Shown: positions 1 to 6,638, counted from the stretch's first letter. The stretch is 12,899 nt of DNA from an uncultured Burkholderiales bacterium (GCA_903898725.1 CAIUGQ010000044.1:1-12899), one strand, 5' to 3'. Notes: generated from the letters alone by a model not told the origin. Made by a program: numbers and translations.

Positions 1-473
1 GGCGCCGTCGCCGTGGCCGGCGCATCGGCCGCAGCGGCGAGTGCCGGTCGCGAGCCGCCCGGCTGCGGCGGCAGATCGGCGGGCGGGGCGGGCGACAGGG
101 ACGGCCGCGGTGACGGCGCGAGCGGCGCTTCGGCCGCAGGGGCGGGCGCTGCGGGGGCAGGGGACGACGGCTCGCGCACGGGCGCCGAGGCCTTCGGCGT
201 CGGCTCGGGGGCGGTCGGCGCACGCGTTGGTGGCGTGCGCGCTTCGCGCGGCGGGGCGGGCGGTGGCTCGGGACGCGAGGCCTCGGGAGGCCGGGGCAGG
301 GGGGCGGGCAGCGGAACAGGCGCGGGCGGGGGCTCGACCAGGCGTGCGGTCACCGGATCCGGGCGGACCGGTCGCGGCGGGAGTCCGCTCGCGAACAGTC
401 CGAGCATCGCGATTCCGACCAGGGCGTGGATCCCCACCGCGCCGGCCGCAGCGGTGACGCGGCGCGCATCCAT
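1..473 (-). CDS. TonB-like proline-rich envelope protein, N-terminal part (runs off the left edge)
   Basis: A minus-strand frame is open from an ATG at 473 to the window edge (157 codons, no stop), so the C-terminal part is missing. The product begins with a short positive stretch (MDARR), then one hydrophobic segment at about residues 7-29 (GIHALVGIAMLGLFASG), then a long Pro/Ala/Glu/Arg-rich region with motifs such as VEPPPAPVPLPAPLP. One N-terminal anchor followed by a proline-rich periplasmic spacer is the layout of TonB energy transducers, which pass proton-motive force from ExbB/ExbD to outer-membrane receptors. The diagnostic C-terminal TonB domain lies outside the window, so this is inference from architecture; another proline-rich envelope protein (TolA-like or FimV-like) is possible. 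A perfect TATAAT lies just upstream of the ATG. The plus strand also has open frames here, as expected when a Pro/Ala-rich GC-rich gene is read backwards. Confidence 0.62.
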   Translation of the reverse strand, partial: MDARRVTAAAGAVGIHALVGIAMLGLFASGLPPRPVRPDPVTARLVEPPPAPVPLPAPLPRPPEASRPEPPPAPPREARTPPTRAPTAPEPTPKASAPVREPSSPAPAAPAPAAEAPLAPSPRPSLSPAPPADLPPQPGGSRPALAAAADAPATATA

Positions 474-479
474 GGCCGG

Positions 480-485
480 ATTATA
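480..485 (-). promoter_or_regulatory. -10 element (TATAAT) directly upstream of the TonB-like gene
   Basis: Read on the minus strand, positions 485 to 480 are exactly TATAAT in an otherwise very GC-rich stretch. Only six bases (ccggcc) separate it from the ATG at 473, so transcription would begin at or within a base or two of the start codon. I see no good -35 hexamer at 16-18 bp spacing, and no Shine-Dalgarno sequence fits in the gap. It is either a leaderless promoter or a chance match. Confidence 0.5.
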
Positions 486-530
486 GTCGGCGGCCGGGGG
501 GCGACCGCAGCGGGCGTCGCGCCTCCTGCT

Positions 531-584
531 GGCGCACCGTGCGCCACGCCGGTGCGGTGGCCGGCGTCGAACGATGCGTGGCGC
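531..584. terminator. Cluster of GC-rich inverted repeats between the CAP gene and the TonB-like gene
   Basis: The gap 474-599 holds several possible hairpins. GGCGCA (531-536) pairs with TGCGCC (540-545) around a 3-nt loop. GCGCCACGC (541-549) pairs with GCGTGGCGC (576-584) around a longer loop, which itself contains CGCCGG (547-552) and CCGGCG (561-566). They lie just past the stop codon of the minus-strand CAP gene, where a terminator would be. No T-tract follows, so this is not a canonical intrinsic terminator, and such repeats also arise by chance at this GC content. Confidence 0.3.
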
Positions 585-599
585 CGGCCCGGCCGGGGC

Positions 600-1166
600 T
601 CAGCGCGGCTTGCCGAGCACCAGGGTCCAGTAGGTCCCGTAGGCGTCGTTGGGGCTCGTCGACTCGGTCCGTGCGAGGCCGAACTCGGTGAATCGCGGAT
701 CGAGCAGGGCCGTGCAGTGGCTGCGGCTGCGCAGCCATCCGACGACCGCCTCCTCGAGCCGGGAATGCCCGGCGGCGAGGTTCTCGCCGATCACCTGCCA
801 GCGGTAGCCGGTGGCGTCGACCCGCTCGCGGACCGTGGTGCCATCGGTGCCGACATGGTCGAACATCCGGGTCCGGGCCATCTGCTCGCCGTGTCGGCTG
901 GCGGCCTCGCCGAGCTGAGGGTTCCAGCGCAGCGGCGGCCGGCCGGTCGCGAGCGAACCGTTCCCGGGGCTGGCGCTCGCCAGCACGCGAGGACGGCCTT
1001 CGCAATCGGCGATCTGTTCGCGTACGCCGTTGAGCACGAGATCGGCCAGCGTTCGCAGCGATTCGTCCGAACCTTCCGCGGCCCGGACCGGGTCGGGTGC
1101 GCCCGCCAGGGTGATGCCGAGCGCGCCTGCCACGCAGAGAGCCCGCAGTGATCCGTCGAGTCGCAT
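600..1166 (-). CDS. Secreted CAP/SCP-domain protein (YkwD-like)
   Basis: The product is 188 aa. It starts with a Sec-type signal peptide (hydrophobic core about residues 7-23, likely cleavage after PVRAA near 30), so it should be exported. Residues 45-188 form a CAP (SCP/PR-1-like) domain. The pattern of conserved residues is complete: His92 in RHGEQMA, His104 in MFDH, an R...GY stretch near 114-121, the GEN triplet at 127-129, W144 and His150 in VVGWLRSRSHC, and the closing YGTYWTLVLGK. Cys55 and Cys151 could form a disulphide. Bacterial CAP proteins are secreted and often cell-wall or matrix associated, but their biochemical role is mostly unknown; I assign none here. The gene is separated from dapB upstream by 216 bp, so it probably has its own promoter, but I found no convincing one. 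The ATG at 1166 is chosen because it opens the signal peptide; no strong Shine-Dalgarno sequence is visible. Confidence 0.87.
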   Translation of the reverse strand: MRLDGSLRALCVAGALGITLAGAPDPVRAAEGSDESLRTLADLVLNGVREQIADCEGRPRVLASASPGNGSLATGRPPLRWNPQLGEAASRHGEQMARTRMFDHVGTDGTTVRERVDATGYRWQVIGENLAAGHSRLEEAVVGWLRSRSHCTALLDPRFTEFGLARTESTSPNDAYGTYWTLVLGKPR

Positions 1167-1326
1167 CCGTTCGTGTCGTCCGCGTCGGCCGGAGCCGGGA
1201 CCGGGTGTGGTGATGAGACGACGTTGTATCGGGGCAACGAAGAGGGGGCGAGCGACCGCCGATGAGCGTGTCGCGCCGAGGGACCGGCGGTCGATGTGCT
1301 TGTACGAGCGGTCGCCTGGAGAAGTG

Positions 1327-1343
1327 GGCCGAAGCGGTCGGCC
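1327..1343. terminator. Possible hairpin downstream of dapB
   Basis: GGCCGA (1327-1332) and TCGGCC (1338-1343) form a 6-bp stem with a 5-nt loop, about 40 bp beyond the dapB stop in the minus direction. No run of T follows on the minus strand, so this is at best a weak or Rho-assisted terminator. The rest of the 1167-1382 gap shows no gene and no other clear signal. Confidence 0.28.
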
Positions 1344-1382
1344 TTCTCGACGGATCCCGGCGCCGTGCTGGGCCCTCCGACT

Positions 1383-2201
1383 TCAGCAGGGCGGGGTGTT
1401 TCGCAGGCCGAGCACGTCCTGCATGTCGAACAGTCCGGCACCGCGCGTCGACAGGAATCGGCAGGCCCGCAGGGCGCCCTGCGCGTAGGTGGCGCGGCTG
1501 CCCGATCGGTGGGTGATCTCGATGCGTTCGCCCGTGCCGGCGAACAGCACGGTGTGGTCGCCGACGATGTCTCCGCCACGGACCACCGAGAAGCCGATCG
1601 TGCCCGGCTCGCGCTCGCCGGTGACCCCGTGGCGGGTCCAGGTGGCGAGCTCGTCGAGGTCACGGCCCAGGGCGCCGGCGATCGCCCGTCCCATGCCCAG
1701 GGCCGTGCCCGAGGGCGCGTCGACCTTGTGCCGGTGATGGGCCTCGATGACCTCGATGTCGTAGCCGTCGCGCAGCAGCGCGGCCGCAACCTCGAGGAGC
1801 CTGAAGGTGACGTTCACGCCGACGCTCATGTTCGGCGCGAAGACCACGCCGATCCGCTCGGCTGCGGTCGCGATCGCGCGGCGGCCGGCCTCGTCGAATC
1901 CGGTGGTGCCGATGACCATGCGCACGCCACGGGCCGAGCACTCGCCCAGGTGGTGCAGCGTGCCCTCGGGACGGGTGAAGTCGATCAGGACGTCGGCGCG
2001 CTCGAGGGCAGCGCCGAGGTCGTCCGTGACCGTGACGCCGGTCGGCCGGCCGAGCGACTCGCCGGCGTCGCGACCCAGCCCCGGTGAGCCGGGCACGTCC
2101 AGCGCCCCCGCGAGTTCGGCGTCCGGGGCGTCGAGCACGGTCTCGACCAGCATCCGGCCCATCCGTCCGGATGCGCCGGCGATCGCCACGCGCACGCTCA
2201 C
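1383..2201 (-). CDS. dapB: 4-hydroxy-tetrahydrodipicolinate reductase DapB
   Basis: This cytoplasmic enzyme reduces the dihydrodipicolinate precursor with NAD(P)H in the diaminopimelate/lysine pathway, feeding both lysine and peptidoglycan synthesis. The product is 272 aa, the usual length (E. coli 273). The N-terminal Rossmann motif GASGRMG is at 9-15, and VIGTTG at 96-101 is the conserved second nucleotide-site loop. The family signature EAHHRHKVDAPSGTA is at 153-167 and contains the expected catalytic His155 and Lys159. The GTG at 2201 is chosen because it gives MSVRVAIAGASG with the correct N-terminus and overlaps the bamE stop in a GTGA arrangement (TGA at 2200-2198), suggesting translational coupling; a second GTG at 2195 would also work. 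An uninterrupted reading frame continues upstream through bamE and antisense to fur, but the protein there has no relation to DapB. The gene is the downstream member of a bamE-dapB operon. Confidence 0.97.
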   Translation of the reverse strand: MSVRVAIAGASGRMGRMLVETVLDAPDAELAGALDVPGSPGLGRDAGESLGRPTGVTVTDDLGAALERADVLIDFTRPEGTLHHLGECSARGVRMVIGTTGFDEAGRRAIATAAERIGVVFAPNMSVGVNVTFRLLEVAAALLRDGYDIEVIEAHHRHKVDAPSGTALGMGRAIAGALGRDLDELATWTRHGVTGEREPGTIGFSVVRGGDIVGDHTVLFAGTGERIEITHRSGSRATYAQGALRACRFLSTRGAGLFDMQDVLGLRNTPPC

Positions 2202-2626
2202 CGGAAGCGCCCCTGCTTGCGCCGGTAGCCGGGCAGGGCGGGATCCGAGCCCTCGTCCGAGGCGGGCAGCGCATCGGACTCGATGCGCGCGACGCGGCCT
2301 TCGGCGAAGAACACCGTGGCGCGGCGAAGGTCTGCGGCCCCGTTCGGATGCTGGAAGCGGAACACGTAGTCCCAGCGGTCGGGGCGGAACGGATCGACCA
2401 GCAGCGGCGTGCCGAGCGCGAAGCGCACCTGCTCGCGCGACATGCCGTCCTTCACCTGCGCGAGCATCGTCTGGTCGACGTAGTTGCCTTGCGGCACGTC
2501 GATCCGGTACGGCGCGAAAAGTCCGCTGCTGGCACGGTTCGAGGACGAGCAGCCGGCGGTCGCGGTGACGAGCGCACCGGCGGCGAGGACGAGCGTGGCG
2601 AGGCGCAATGGCCGCGATTGGGGCAT
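2198..2626 (-). CDS. bamE: Outer membrane assembly lipoprotein BamE (SmpA/OmlA family)
   Basis: BamE is a small lipoprotein of the BAM complex that inserts beta-barrel proteins into the outer membrane. The product is 142 aa from the ATG at 2626, with a lipoprotein signal peptide (hydrophobic stretch about 8-25) ending in TAGC, so Cys26 is the likely lipidated residue; the -3 position is Thr rather than the preferred Leu. The mature part carries the family pattern YRIDVPQGNYVD (40-51), then QVKDGMSREQVRFALGTP (57-74) and DRWDYVFRF (83-91). The ATG at 2626 is chosen because it starts this signal peptide; the frame stays open further upstream but has no signal there. No Shine-Dalgarno sequence is obvious. 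It is divergent from fur, shares a 106-bp gap with it, and overlaps dapB downstream by 4 bp. In Burkholderia and Ralstonia relatives the gene next to fur is often called omlA. Confidence 0.94.
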   Translation of the reverse strand: MPQSRPLRLATLVLAAGALVTATAGCSSSNRASSGLFAPYRIDVPQGNYVDQTMLAQVKDGMSREQVRFALGTPLLVDPFRPDRWDYVFRFQHPNGAADLRRATVFFAEGRVARIESDALPASDEGSDPALPGYRRKQGRFR

Positions 2627-2659
2627 GGGCGGGCGCAGCGGCGGTTCCGGCAAAGTCGC

Positions 2660-2667
2660 TATGATAC
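2660..2667. promoter_or_regulatory. Overlapping divergent -10 elements for fur and bamE
   Basis: The 106-bp gap between bamE and fur contains TATGAT on the plus strand (2660-2665) and TATCAT on the minus strand (2666-2661). Each matches the sigma-70 -10 consensus at five of six positions, and they share five base pairs. The plus-strand element would start fur mRNA near 2672, leaving a leader of about 60 nt. The minus-strand element would start bamE mRNA near 2654, leaving about 28 nt. Neither has a good -35 box at normal spacing. No Fur-box-like sequence is seen in the gap. Confidence 0.5.
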
Positions 2668-2732
2668 GCGTTCGCCCGGCGTGGCCCGCCGCGTGTCCCC
2701 ACCTCCCAGCGCGACGTTTCCGGAGCCCCTCG

Positions 2733-3161
2733 GTGCCGACGCCGAACGAACTCAAGAGCATGGGCCTGAAGGCCACGCTGCCCCGGCTCAAGATCCTCGA
2801 GATCTTCCAGGGCCGGCGCCTGCACCGGCACATGAGCGCCGAGGACGTCTATCGCGAACTGCTCGCGGAGCACCAGGACATCGGGCTGGCCACCGTCTAC
2901 CGGGTGCTCACCCAGTTCGAGCAGGCCGGCATCCTCAAGCGCAGCAACTTCGAGTCCGGCAAGGCGATCTACGAACTTGACGAGGGGCAGCACCACGACC
3001 ACCTCGTCTGTCTCCAGTGCGGCCGCGTCGAGGAGTTCTTCGACGAAGAGATCGAGCGTCGTCAGCATCTGGTCGCCCAGGAGCGCGGCTTCGCGCTGCA
3101 GGACCATGCGCTCGCCCTCTACGCGAACTGCACGAAGACCGACTGCCCCCACCGCGGATGA
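2733..3161 (+). CDS. fur: Ferric uptake regulator Fur
   Basis: Fur is the iron-responsive transcriptional repressor, a cytoplasmic metal-binding dimer. The product is 142 aa from a GTG at 2733, preceded by GGAG at 2722-2725 with 7-bp spacing; the N-terminus (PTPNELKSMGLKATLPRLK) is typical of betaproteobacterial Fur. The winged-helix domain covers about 1-82 and includes the recognition segment GLATVYRVLTQFEQAGIL (51-68). The metal ligands fall at the same numbers as in E. coli Fur: His33, Glu81, His88, His90 and Glu101 for one site; His87, Asp89, Glu108 and His125 for the second; and the CxxC pair Cys93/Cys96 for structural zinc. A second Cys pair, Cys133 and Cys138, is at the C-terminus. 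The frame is open back to about 2484 but that part reads antisense through bamE and is not coding. A four-gene protease cassette begins 60 bp downstream on the same strand. Confidence 0.96.
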   Translation: MPTPNELKSMGLKATLPRLKILEIFQGRRLHRHMSAEDVYRELLAEHQDIGLATVYRVLTQFEQAGILKRSNFESGKAIYELDEGQHHDHLVCLQCGRVEEFFDEEIERRQHLVAQERGFALQDHALALYANCTKTDCPHRG

Positions 3162-3210
3162 GGGCCGACTCCGGCCTGCGGACGGCTACTCCAACGGCAT
3201 GGTTATTGCT

Positions 3211-3218
3211 AAGGTAGG
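3211..3218 (+). promoter_or_regulatory. Shine-Dalgarno-like AAGGTAGG before the ATP-grasp gene
   Basis: AAGG lies 7 bp before the ATG at 3222, within the only AT-rich patch (GGTTATTGCTAAGG) of the 60-bp fur-cassette gap. This supports the chosen start. The patch might also hold a weak promoter, but no hexamer matches well. Confidence 0.55.
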
Positions 3219-3221
3219 GTC

Positions 3222-4709
3222 ATGAGTGCATCCGCCCTGACTCCCCTCCCGCCGCCTCCGGGCGTGTTCGACGAGATGCTGGACGCCGGACTCGTGCCGC
3301 GCGCCCACTACGCCGCCTACGCCGACTGGCTCGCGCACATGTCGCCGGAGCAGATGGCCGGCAAGCGTGCCGAGGCCGACCTGATCTTCCGGCGCATCGG
3401 CATCACCTTCTCGGTCTACGGCGAGGAGGGCGGGACCGAGCGCCTGATCCCGTCCGACGTCGTGCCCCGGATCATCGCCGCCGACGAGTGGGAGCGCCTG
3501 GAGCGCGGCCTGATCCAGCGGGTCACAGCGATCAACCGCTTCCTCGCCGACATCTACCATGGCCAGGAGATCCTCAAGGCGGGCCTGATCCCCGAGGACC
3601 AGATCGTCGCCAACGACCAGTTCGCGGTCGCGATGATCGGCACCAAGGTGCCGCGCGACATCTACGCGCACATCGTCGGCGTCGACATCGTGCGTCACGG
3701 GGACGGCAGCTACTACGTGCTCGAGGACAACCTGAGGGTGCCCTCCGGCGTGTCGTACATGCTGAGCAACCGCAAGATGATGATGCGGCTGTTCCCGGAC
3801 CTCTTCCGCCGCTACCACGTGCGGCCGGTCGAGCACTATCCCGCGCTGCTGCTCCAGACGCTGCGCGCAGCCGCCGAGACCGACTCGCCGACGGTGGTGC
3901 TGCTGACGCCGGGCCGCTTCAACAGCGCCTACTTCGAGCATGCGTTCCTCGCGCAGCAGATGGGCGTCGAACTCGTCGAAGGCCAGGACCTGTTCGTCAA
4001 GGACGCGTGCGTCTTCATGCGCACGACCGACGGGCCGAAGCGCGTCGACGTGATCTACCGTCGCCTCGACGCCGACTTCCTCGATCCGCTCGCCTTCAGG
4101 CCCGACTCGATGCTCGGCGTGCCGGGCCTGCTCGCGGCCTACCGGCTGGGCAACGTCGTGATCTGCAACGCGGTGGGCACCGGCGTGGCCGACGACAAGT
4201 CGATCTACCCGTACGTGCCGGAGATGGTGCGCTTCTACCTCGGCGAAGAGCCGATCCTGAAGAACGTGCCGACCTGGCAGTGCCGCAAGCCGGACGACCT
4301 CGCCCACGTGCTCTCCAGGCTCGACGAGCTCGTCGTCAAGGAGGTCCACGGCGCCGGCGGCTACGGCATGCTCGTCGGACCGACCAGCAGCAAGGCCGAG
4401 ATCGAGGCGTTCCGTCGCGTGCTGGTCGCCAACCCGGGCAACTACATCGCGCAGCCCACGCTCGCGCTGTCGTCGTGCCCGACCTTCGTCGAGGAGGGCG
4501 TCGCGCCGCGGCACATCGACCTGCGTCCCTTCGTGCTGGTCGGCCGCGAGACGCGGATCGTGCCCGGCGGACTGACCCGGGTCGCGCTGCGCCGAGGTTC
4601 GCTGGTGGTGAATTCGTCGCAGGGCGGCGGGACCAAGGACACCTGGGTCGTCGATGTCGGCAGCGACACCGATCCTGACACCGACGCCACCGCGTCGACC
4701 GGTGCCTGA
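3222..4709 (+). CDS. Circularly permuted ATP-grasp family protein (DUF404/DUF407 type), first gene of an Anbu-protease cassette
   Basis: The product is 495 aa and soluble, with no signal peptide. It matches the circularly permuted ATP-grasp type 2 family, thought to be amidoligase-like enzymes that use ATP to activate a carboxylate and join it to an amine; the substrate is unknown. Motifs in order: VLEDNLRVPSGVSYML (166-181), YRRLDADFLDP (279-289), SIYPYVPEMVRFYLGEEP (327-344), the ATP-binding glycine loop KEVHGAGGYGM (373-383), HIDLRPFVL (431-439), and the C-terminal GGLTRVA plus NSSQGGGTKDTW (449-475). The last 17 or so residues are a low-complexity Asp/Thr tail, probably disordered. The ATG at 3222 is supported by the AAGG upstream. 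The alpha-E gene follows after 14 bp, so the two are surely co-transcribed. Family membership is firm; the reaction is inference. Confidence 0.9.
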   Translation: MSASALTPLPPPPGVFDEMLDAGLVPRAHYAAYADWLAHMSPEQMAGKRAEADLIFRRIGITFSVYGEEGGTERLIPSDVVPRIIAADEWERLERGLIQRVTAINRFLADIYHGQEILKAGLIPEDQIVANDQFAVAMIGTKVPRDIYAHIVGVDIVRHGDGSYYVLEDNLRVPSGVSYMLSNRKMMMRLFPDLFRRYHVRPVEHYPALLLQTLRAAAETDSPTVVLLTPGRFNSAYFEHAFLAQQMGVELVEGQDLFVKDACVFMRTTDGPKRVDVIYRRLDADFLDPLAFRPDSMLGVPGLLAAYRLGNVVICNAVGTGVADDKSIYPYVPEMVRFYLGEEPILKNVPTWQCRKPDDLAHVLSRLDELVVKEVHGAGGYGMLVGPTSSKAEIEAFRRVLVANPGNYIAQPTLALSSCPTFVEEGVAPRHIDLRPFVLVGRETRIVPGGLTRVALRRGSLVVNSSQGGGTKDTWVVDVGSDTDPDTDATASTGA

Positions 4710-4723
4710 GGGAGGCCGACGCC

Positions 4724-5653
4724 ATGCTGTCCCGAGTCGCCTCCCACCTGTACTGGCTGTCCCGCTACCTCGAGCGCGCCGAGAACATGGCGCGCATCCT
4801 CGACGTCGGCGCCTCGCTCGCGCTGCTGTCGGGCGCCGGCGACGAGCGCGCCGCGAGCGAGCCGCTGATCATCACCGACACCCTCGAGTCGTTCGGCGCG
4901 ACCGGCATGCCGCTCACGCCCGAGCACGTCGCGCGCTATCTCGCGTGGAGCCCGGACAACCCGTCGTCGATCGTCAACTGCCTCGAGGCGAGCCGCGAGA
5001 ACGCGCGTGCAGTGCGCGGTTCCATCACCTCAGAGATGTGGGAGAACATCAACGACACCTGGCTGCAGCTCGCGGCCAAGCGCCAGGGCGGCGCGGAGCC
5101 GGTCGATGCGGCGTTCTTCGACTGGGTCAAGGAACGCTCGCACCTGTTCCGCGGCATCACCTTCGCGACGATCCGCCGCGACCAGCCGTATCAGTTCATC
5201 CGGCTCGGCACCTTTCTCGAGCGGGCGGACAACACCGCGCGGATCCTGTCGGTCAAGCAGGCGCGCCAGGCCGCCGAATCGGGTGGTGACGGCCTGACCG
5301 ACTACTACCGCCTGAGCGCGGTGCTGCGCTCGGTGAGCTCGCTCGAGGCCTATCGCGACACCTACCGCGACGCGATCGACGCGCGTCGCGTGGCCGAACT
5401 GCTGATCTTCGATCCGTCGCTGCCGCGTTCACTGCGGTTCTGCTTCGACGAGGTGGTCCGCAACCTGGGCGAACTGCCGCATGCGCCCGCGCGTGCCGCG
5501 CGCCGACTGGCGGCCCACATCCTCGCGCTGCTCGAGCACGGCGAACTGGAGGACGTCTACGGCGTGGGGCTCGACGCCTTCCTCGAACGCTTCCTCAAGA
5601 ACAACATCCGGCTCGGCGAGGCGGTTCAGGCCGCCTACATGGAGATGAAGTGA
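4724..5653 (+). CDS. Alpha-E domain protein (DUF403), second gene of the Anbu cassette
   Basis: The product is 309 aa, cytoplasmic by appearance and almost entirely helical. It is the alpha-E (DUF403) family, found almost always beside or fused to circularly permuted ATP-grasp proteins; its biochemical role is not known and it is assumed to be a partner or second half of that enzyme. The N-terminal signature HLYWLSRYLERAENMAR is at 8-24, and a related motif LGTFLERADNTARIL recurs at 161-175. The segment SRENARAVRGSITSEMWENIN at about 90-110 is also characteristic. The ATG at 4724 follows GGGAGG (4709-4714) at good spacing. The stop TGA at 5651-5653 is one base from the next ATG. No frame damage or odd composition is seen. 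Confidence 0.92.
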   Translation: MLSRVASHLYWLSRYLERAENMARILDVGASLALLSGAGDERAASEPLIITDTLESFGATGMPLTPEHVARYLAWSPDNPSSIVNCLEASRENARAVRGSITSEMWENINDTWLQLAAKRQGGAEPVDAAFFDWVKERSHLFRGITFATIRRDQPYQFIRLGTFLERADNTARILSVKQARQAAESGGDGLTDYYRLSAVLRSVSSLEAYRDTYRDAIDARRVAELLIFDPSLPRSLRFCFDEVVRNLGELPHAPARAARRLAAHILALLEHGELEDVYGVGLDAFLERFLKNNIRLGEAVQAAYMEMK

Positions 5654-5654
5654 G

Positions 5655-6491
5655 ATGCTGCTGTCGGTCTGGCATTCAACGGTGTATCGCTACGCGACCG
5701 AGGTGGCTCGCAGCACGCAGTACATCCGCCTGAGCCCTGCCGCGACACCGCGCCAGCGCGTGATCGAATGGAAGGTCGAGCTGCCGGTGCCGGCGGTCAC
5801 CATGACCGACGCGTTCGACAATCTCACCCACGTGCTGACGCTCGACGCGCCGCATCAGGAGATCCGTCTGATCGCACGCGGACGTGTCGAGGTCGACGAG
5901 ACCGACGACGGCGAGCCGGCGGGCCGCATCAATCCCAGGGTGTTCCTGCGTGACACGCCGCTGACCGCCGCGGACGACGCGATCCGTGCCTTCATCGGCC
6001 CGCTGCGCGCGATGGTGAAGTCGCGCCCGCTGATGGGCGTGACCGACCTGATGCATGCGCTGATCGAGCGCATGCCGTACGAGAAGGGCCACACCTCGGT
6101 CGACACCACGGCAGCCCAGGGCTTCGCGGCCGGTCGCGGCGTCTGCCAGGACCACGCCCATGTGTTCGTCGCCTGCTGCCGCGAACTCGGCATCCCCGCC
6201 CGTTACGTGAGCGGGTACGTCTACACCACCGATCGCCAGACCGTCGCGAGCCATGCCTGGGCCGAGGCCTGGCTGTCCAACCGCTGGATCGCCTTCGACG
6301 TGAGCAATGCCGGCAAGGCCGGCGAGGCACACCTCAAGCTCGCCGTCGGCCTCGACTACCTCGACGCCTGCCCGGTCCGCGGCGTGCGCCTCGGTGGCGG
6401 CGAGGAAGAACTGCACACCACCGCCCGCGTGGAAGCTCAGGTCCAGGTCCAGGTCCAGGCACAGGTACAGGGCCAGACGCAGGTGCAGTGA
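5655..6491 (+). CDS. Transglutaminase-like cysteine hydrolase, third gene of the Anbu cassette
   Basis: The product is 278 aa without a signal peptide. An N-terminal domain (about 1-100: SVWHSTVYRYATEVARSTQYIRL start, the usual N-terminal beta region of this group) precedes a transglutaminase-like papain-fold domain. The catalytic triad is visible: Cys164 in GRGVCQDHAHVF, His200 in ASHAWAEAW, and Asp215 in WIAFDVSN. Bacterial members act as peptidases or amide-bond transferases; the substrate here is unknown, but the tight coupling to an ATP-grasp ligase suggests it acts on the bond that enzyme makes. The conserved domain ends around residue 255 (GGGEEELHTTARVE); the last 17 residues are an alternating Gln repeat (QVQVQVQAQVQGQTQVQ) from a hexanucleotide repeat and look lineage-specific. 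The ATG is one base after the alpha-E stop, with GGAG at 5641-5644. Confidence 0.92.
   Translation: MLLSVWHSTVYRYATEVARSTQYIRLSPAATPRQRVIEWKVELPVPAVTMTDAFDNLTHVLTLDAPHQEIRLIARGRVEVDETDDGEPAGRINPRVFLRDTPLTAADDAIRAFIGPLRAMVKSRPLMGVTDLMHALIERMPYEKGHTSVDTTAAQGFAAGRGVCQDHAHVFVACCRELGIPARYVSGYVYTTDRQTVASHAWAEAWLSNRWIAFDVSNAGKAGEAHLKLAVGLDYLDACPVRGVRLGGGEEELHTTARVEAQVQVQVQAQVQGQTQVQ
6438..6488 (+). repeat. Hexanucleotide CAG-NNN repeat at the 3' end of the transglutaminase gene
   Basis: CAG recurs every six bases nine times from 6438 to 6488, just before the stop. The first three intervening triplets are identical (GTC), giving three exact CAGGTC units; the later ones have diverged (GCA, GTA, GGC, ACG, GTG). 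In frame it encodes alternating Gln with Val, Ala, Gly or Thr. The period is a multiple of three, so length changes would keep the frame. Confidence 0.9.
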
Positions 6492-6563
6492 GGCGCCGCC
6501 GTCGGGCGCCGCCGGTCCGCCGTTCCGCGCTCAGCGGTGGCATCGACCCCCGAAGGCGCCGGG

Positions 6564-6586
6564 GCCGGGCGGTATCATCGCCCGGC
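6564..6586. promoter_or_regulatory. GC-rich inverted repeat with TATCAT in the loop, upstream of the Anbu gene
   Basis: GCCGGGCG (6564-6571) and CGCCCGGC (6579-6586) are perfect 8-bp arms around the 7-nt loop GTATCAT. The loop carries a -10-like TATCAT (6573-6578), 61 bp before the Anbu ATG; no good -35 is visible. It could be an operator around a promoter, a weak transcription-attenuating hairpin between the transglutaminase and the protease, or both. No T-tract follows, so it is not a standard terminator. It lies in the only long gap (147 bp) of the cassette. Confidence 0.45.
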
Positions 6587-6638
6587 GCCCCCGCGCCGCC
6601 GTCGGCGGCACCGGCCGCGCGGACGTCGCTCCCCCGCC

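Noticed and set aside
13..486. Plus-strand open frames of about 140-157 codons opposite the TonB-like gene
   Set aside because: They read as Gly/Ala/Arg-rich low complexity without any domain, while the minus strand gives a membrane anchor plus proline-rich region and a TATAAT before its ATG.
2202..3152. Upstream extension of the dapB reading frame to a 589-codon protein
   Set aside because: The extra part runs through bamE in another frame and antisense through fur; it matches nothing and DapB is complete from the GTG at 2201.
3186..4514. 442-codon minus-strand open frame opposite the ATP-grasp gene
   Set aside because: It is a GC-driven shadow rich in His, Asp, Val and Arg with no recognisable domain; the plus strand has conserved family motifs throughout.
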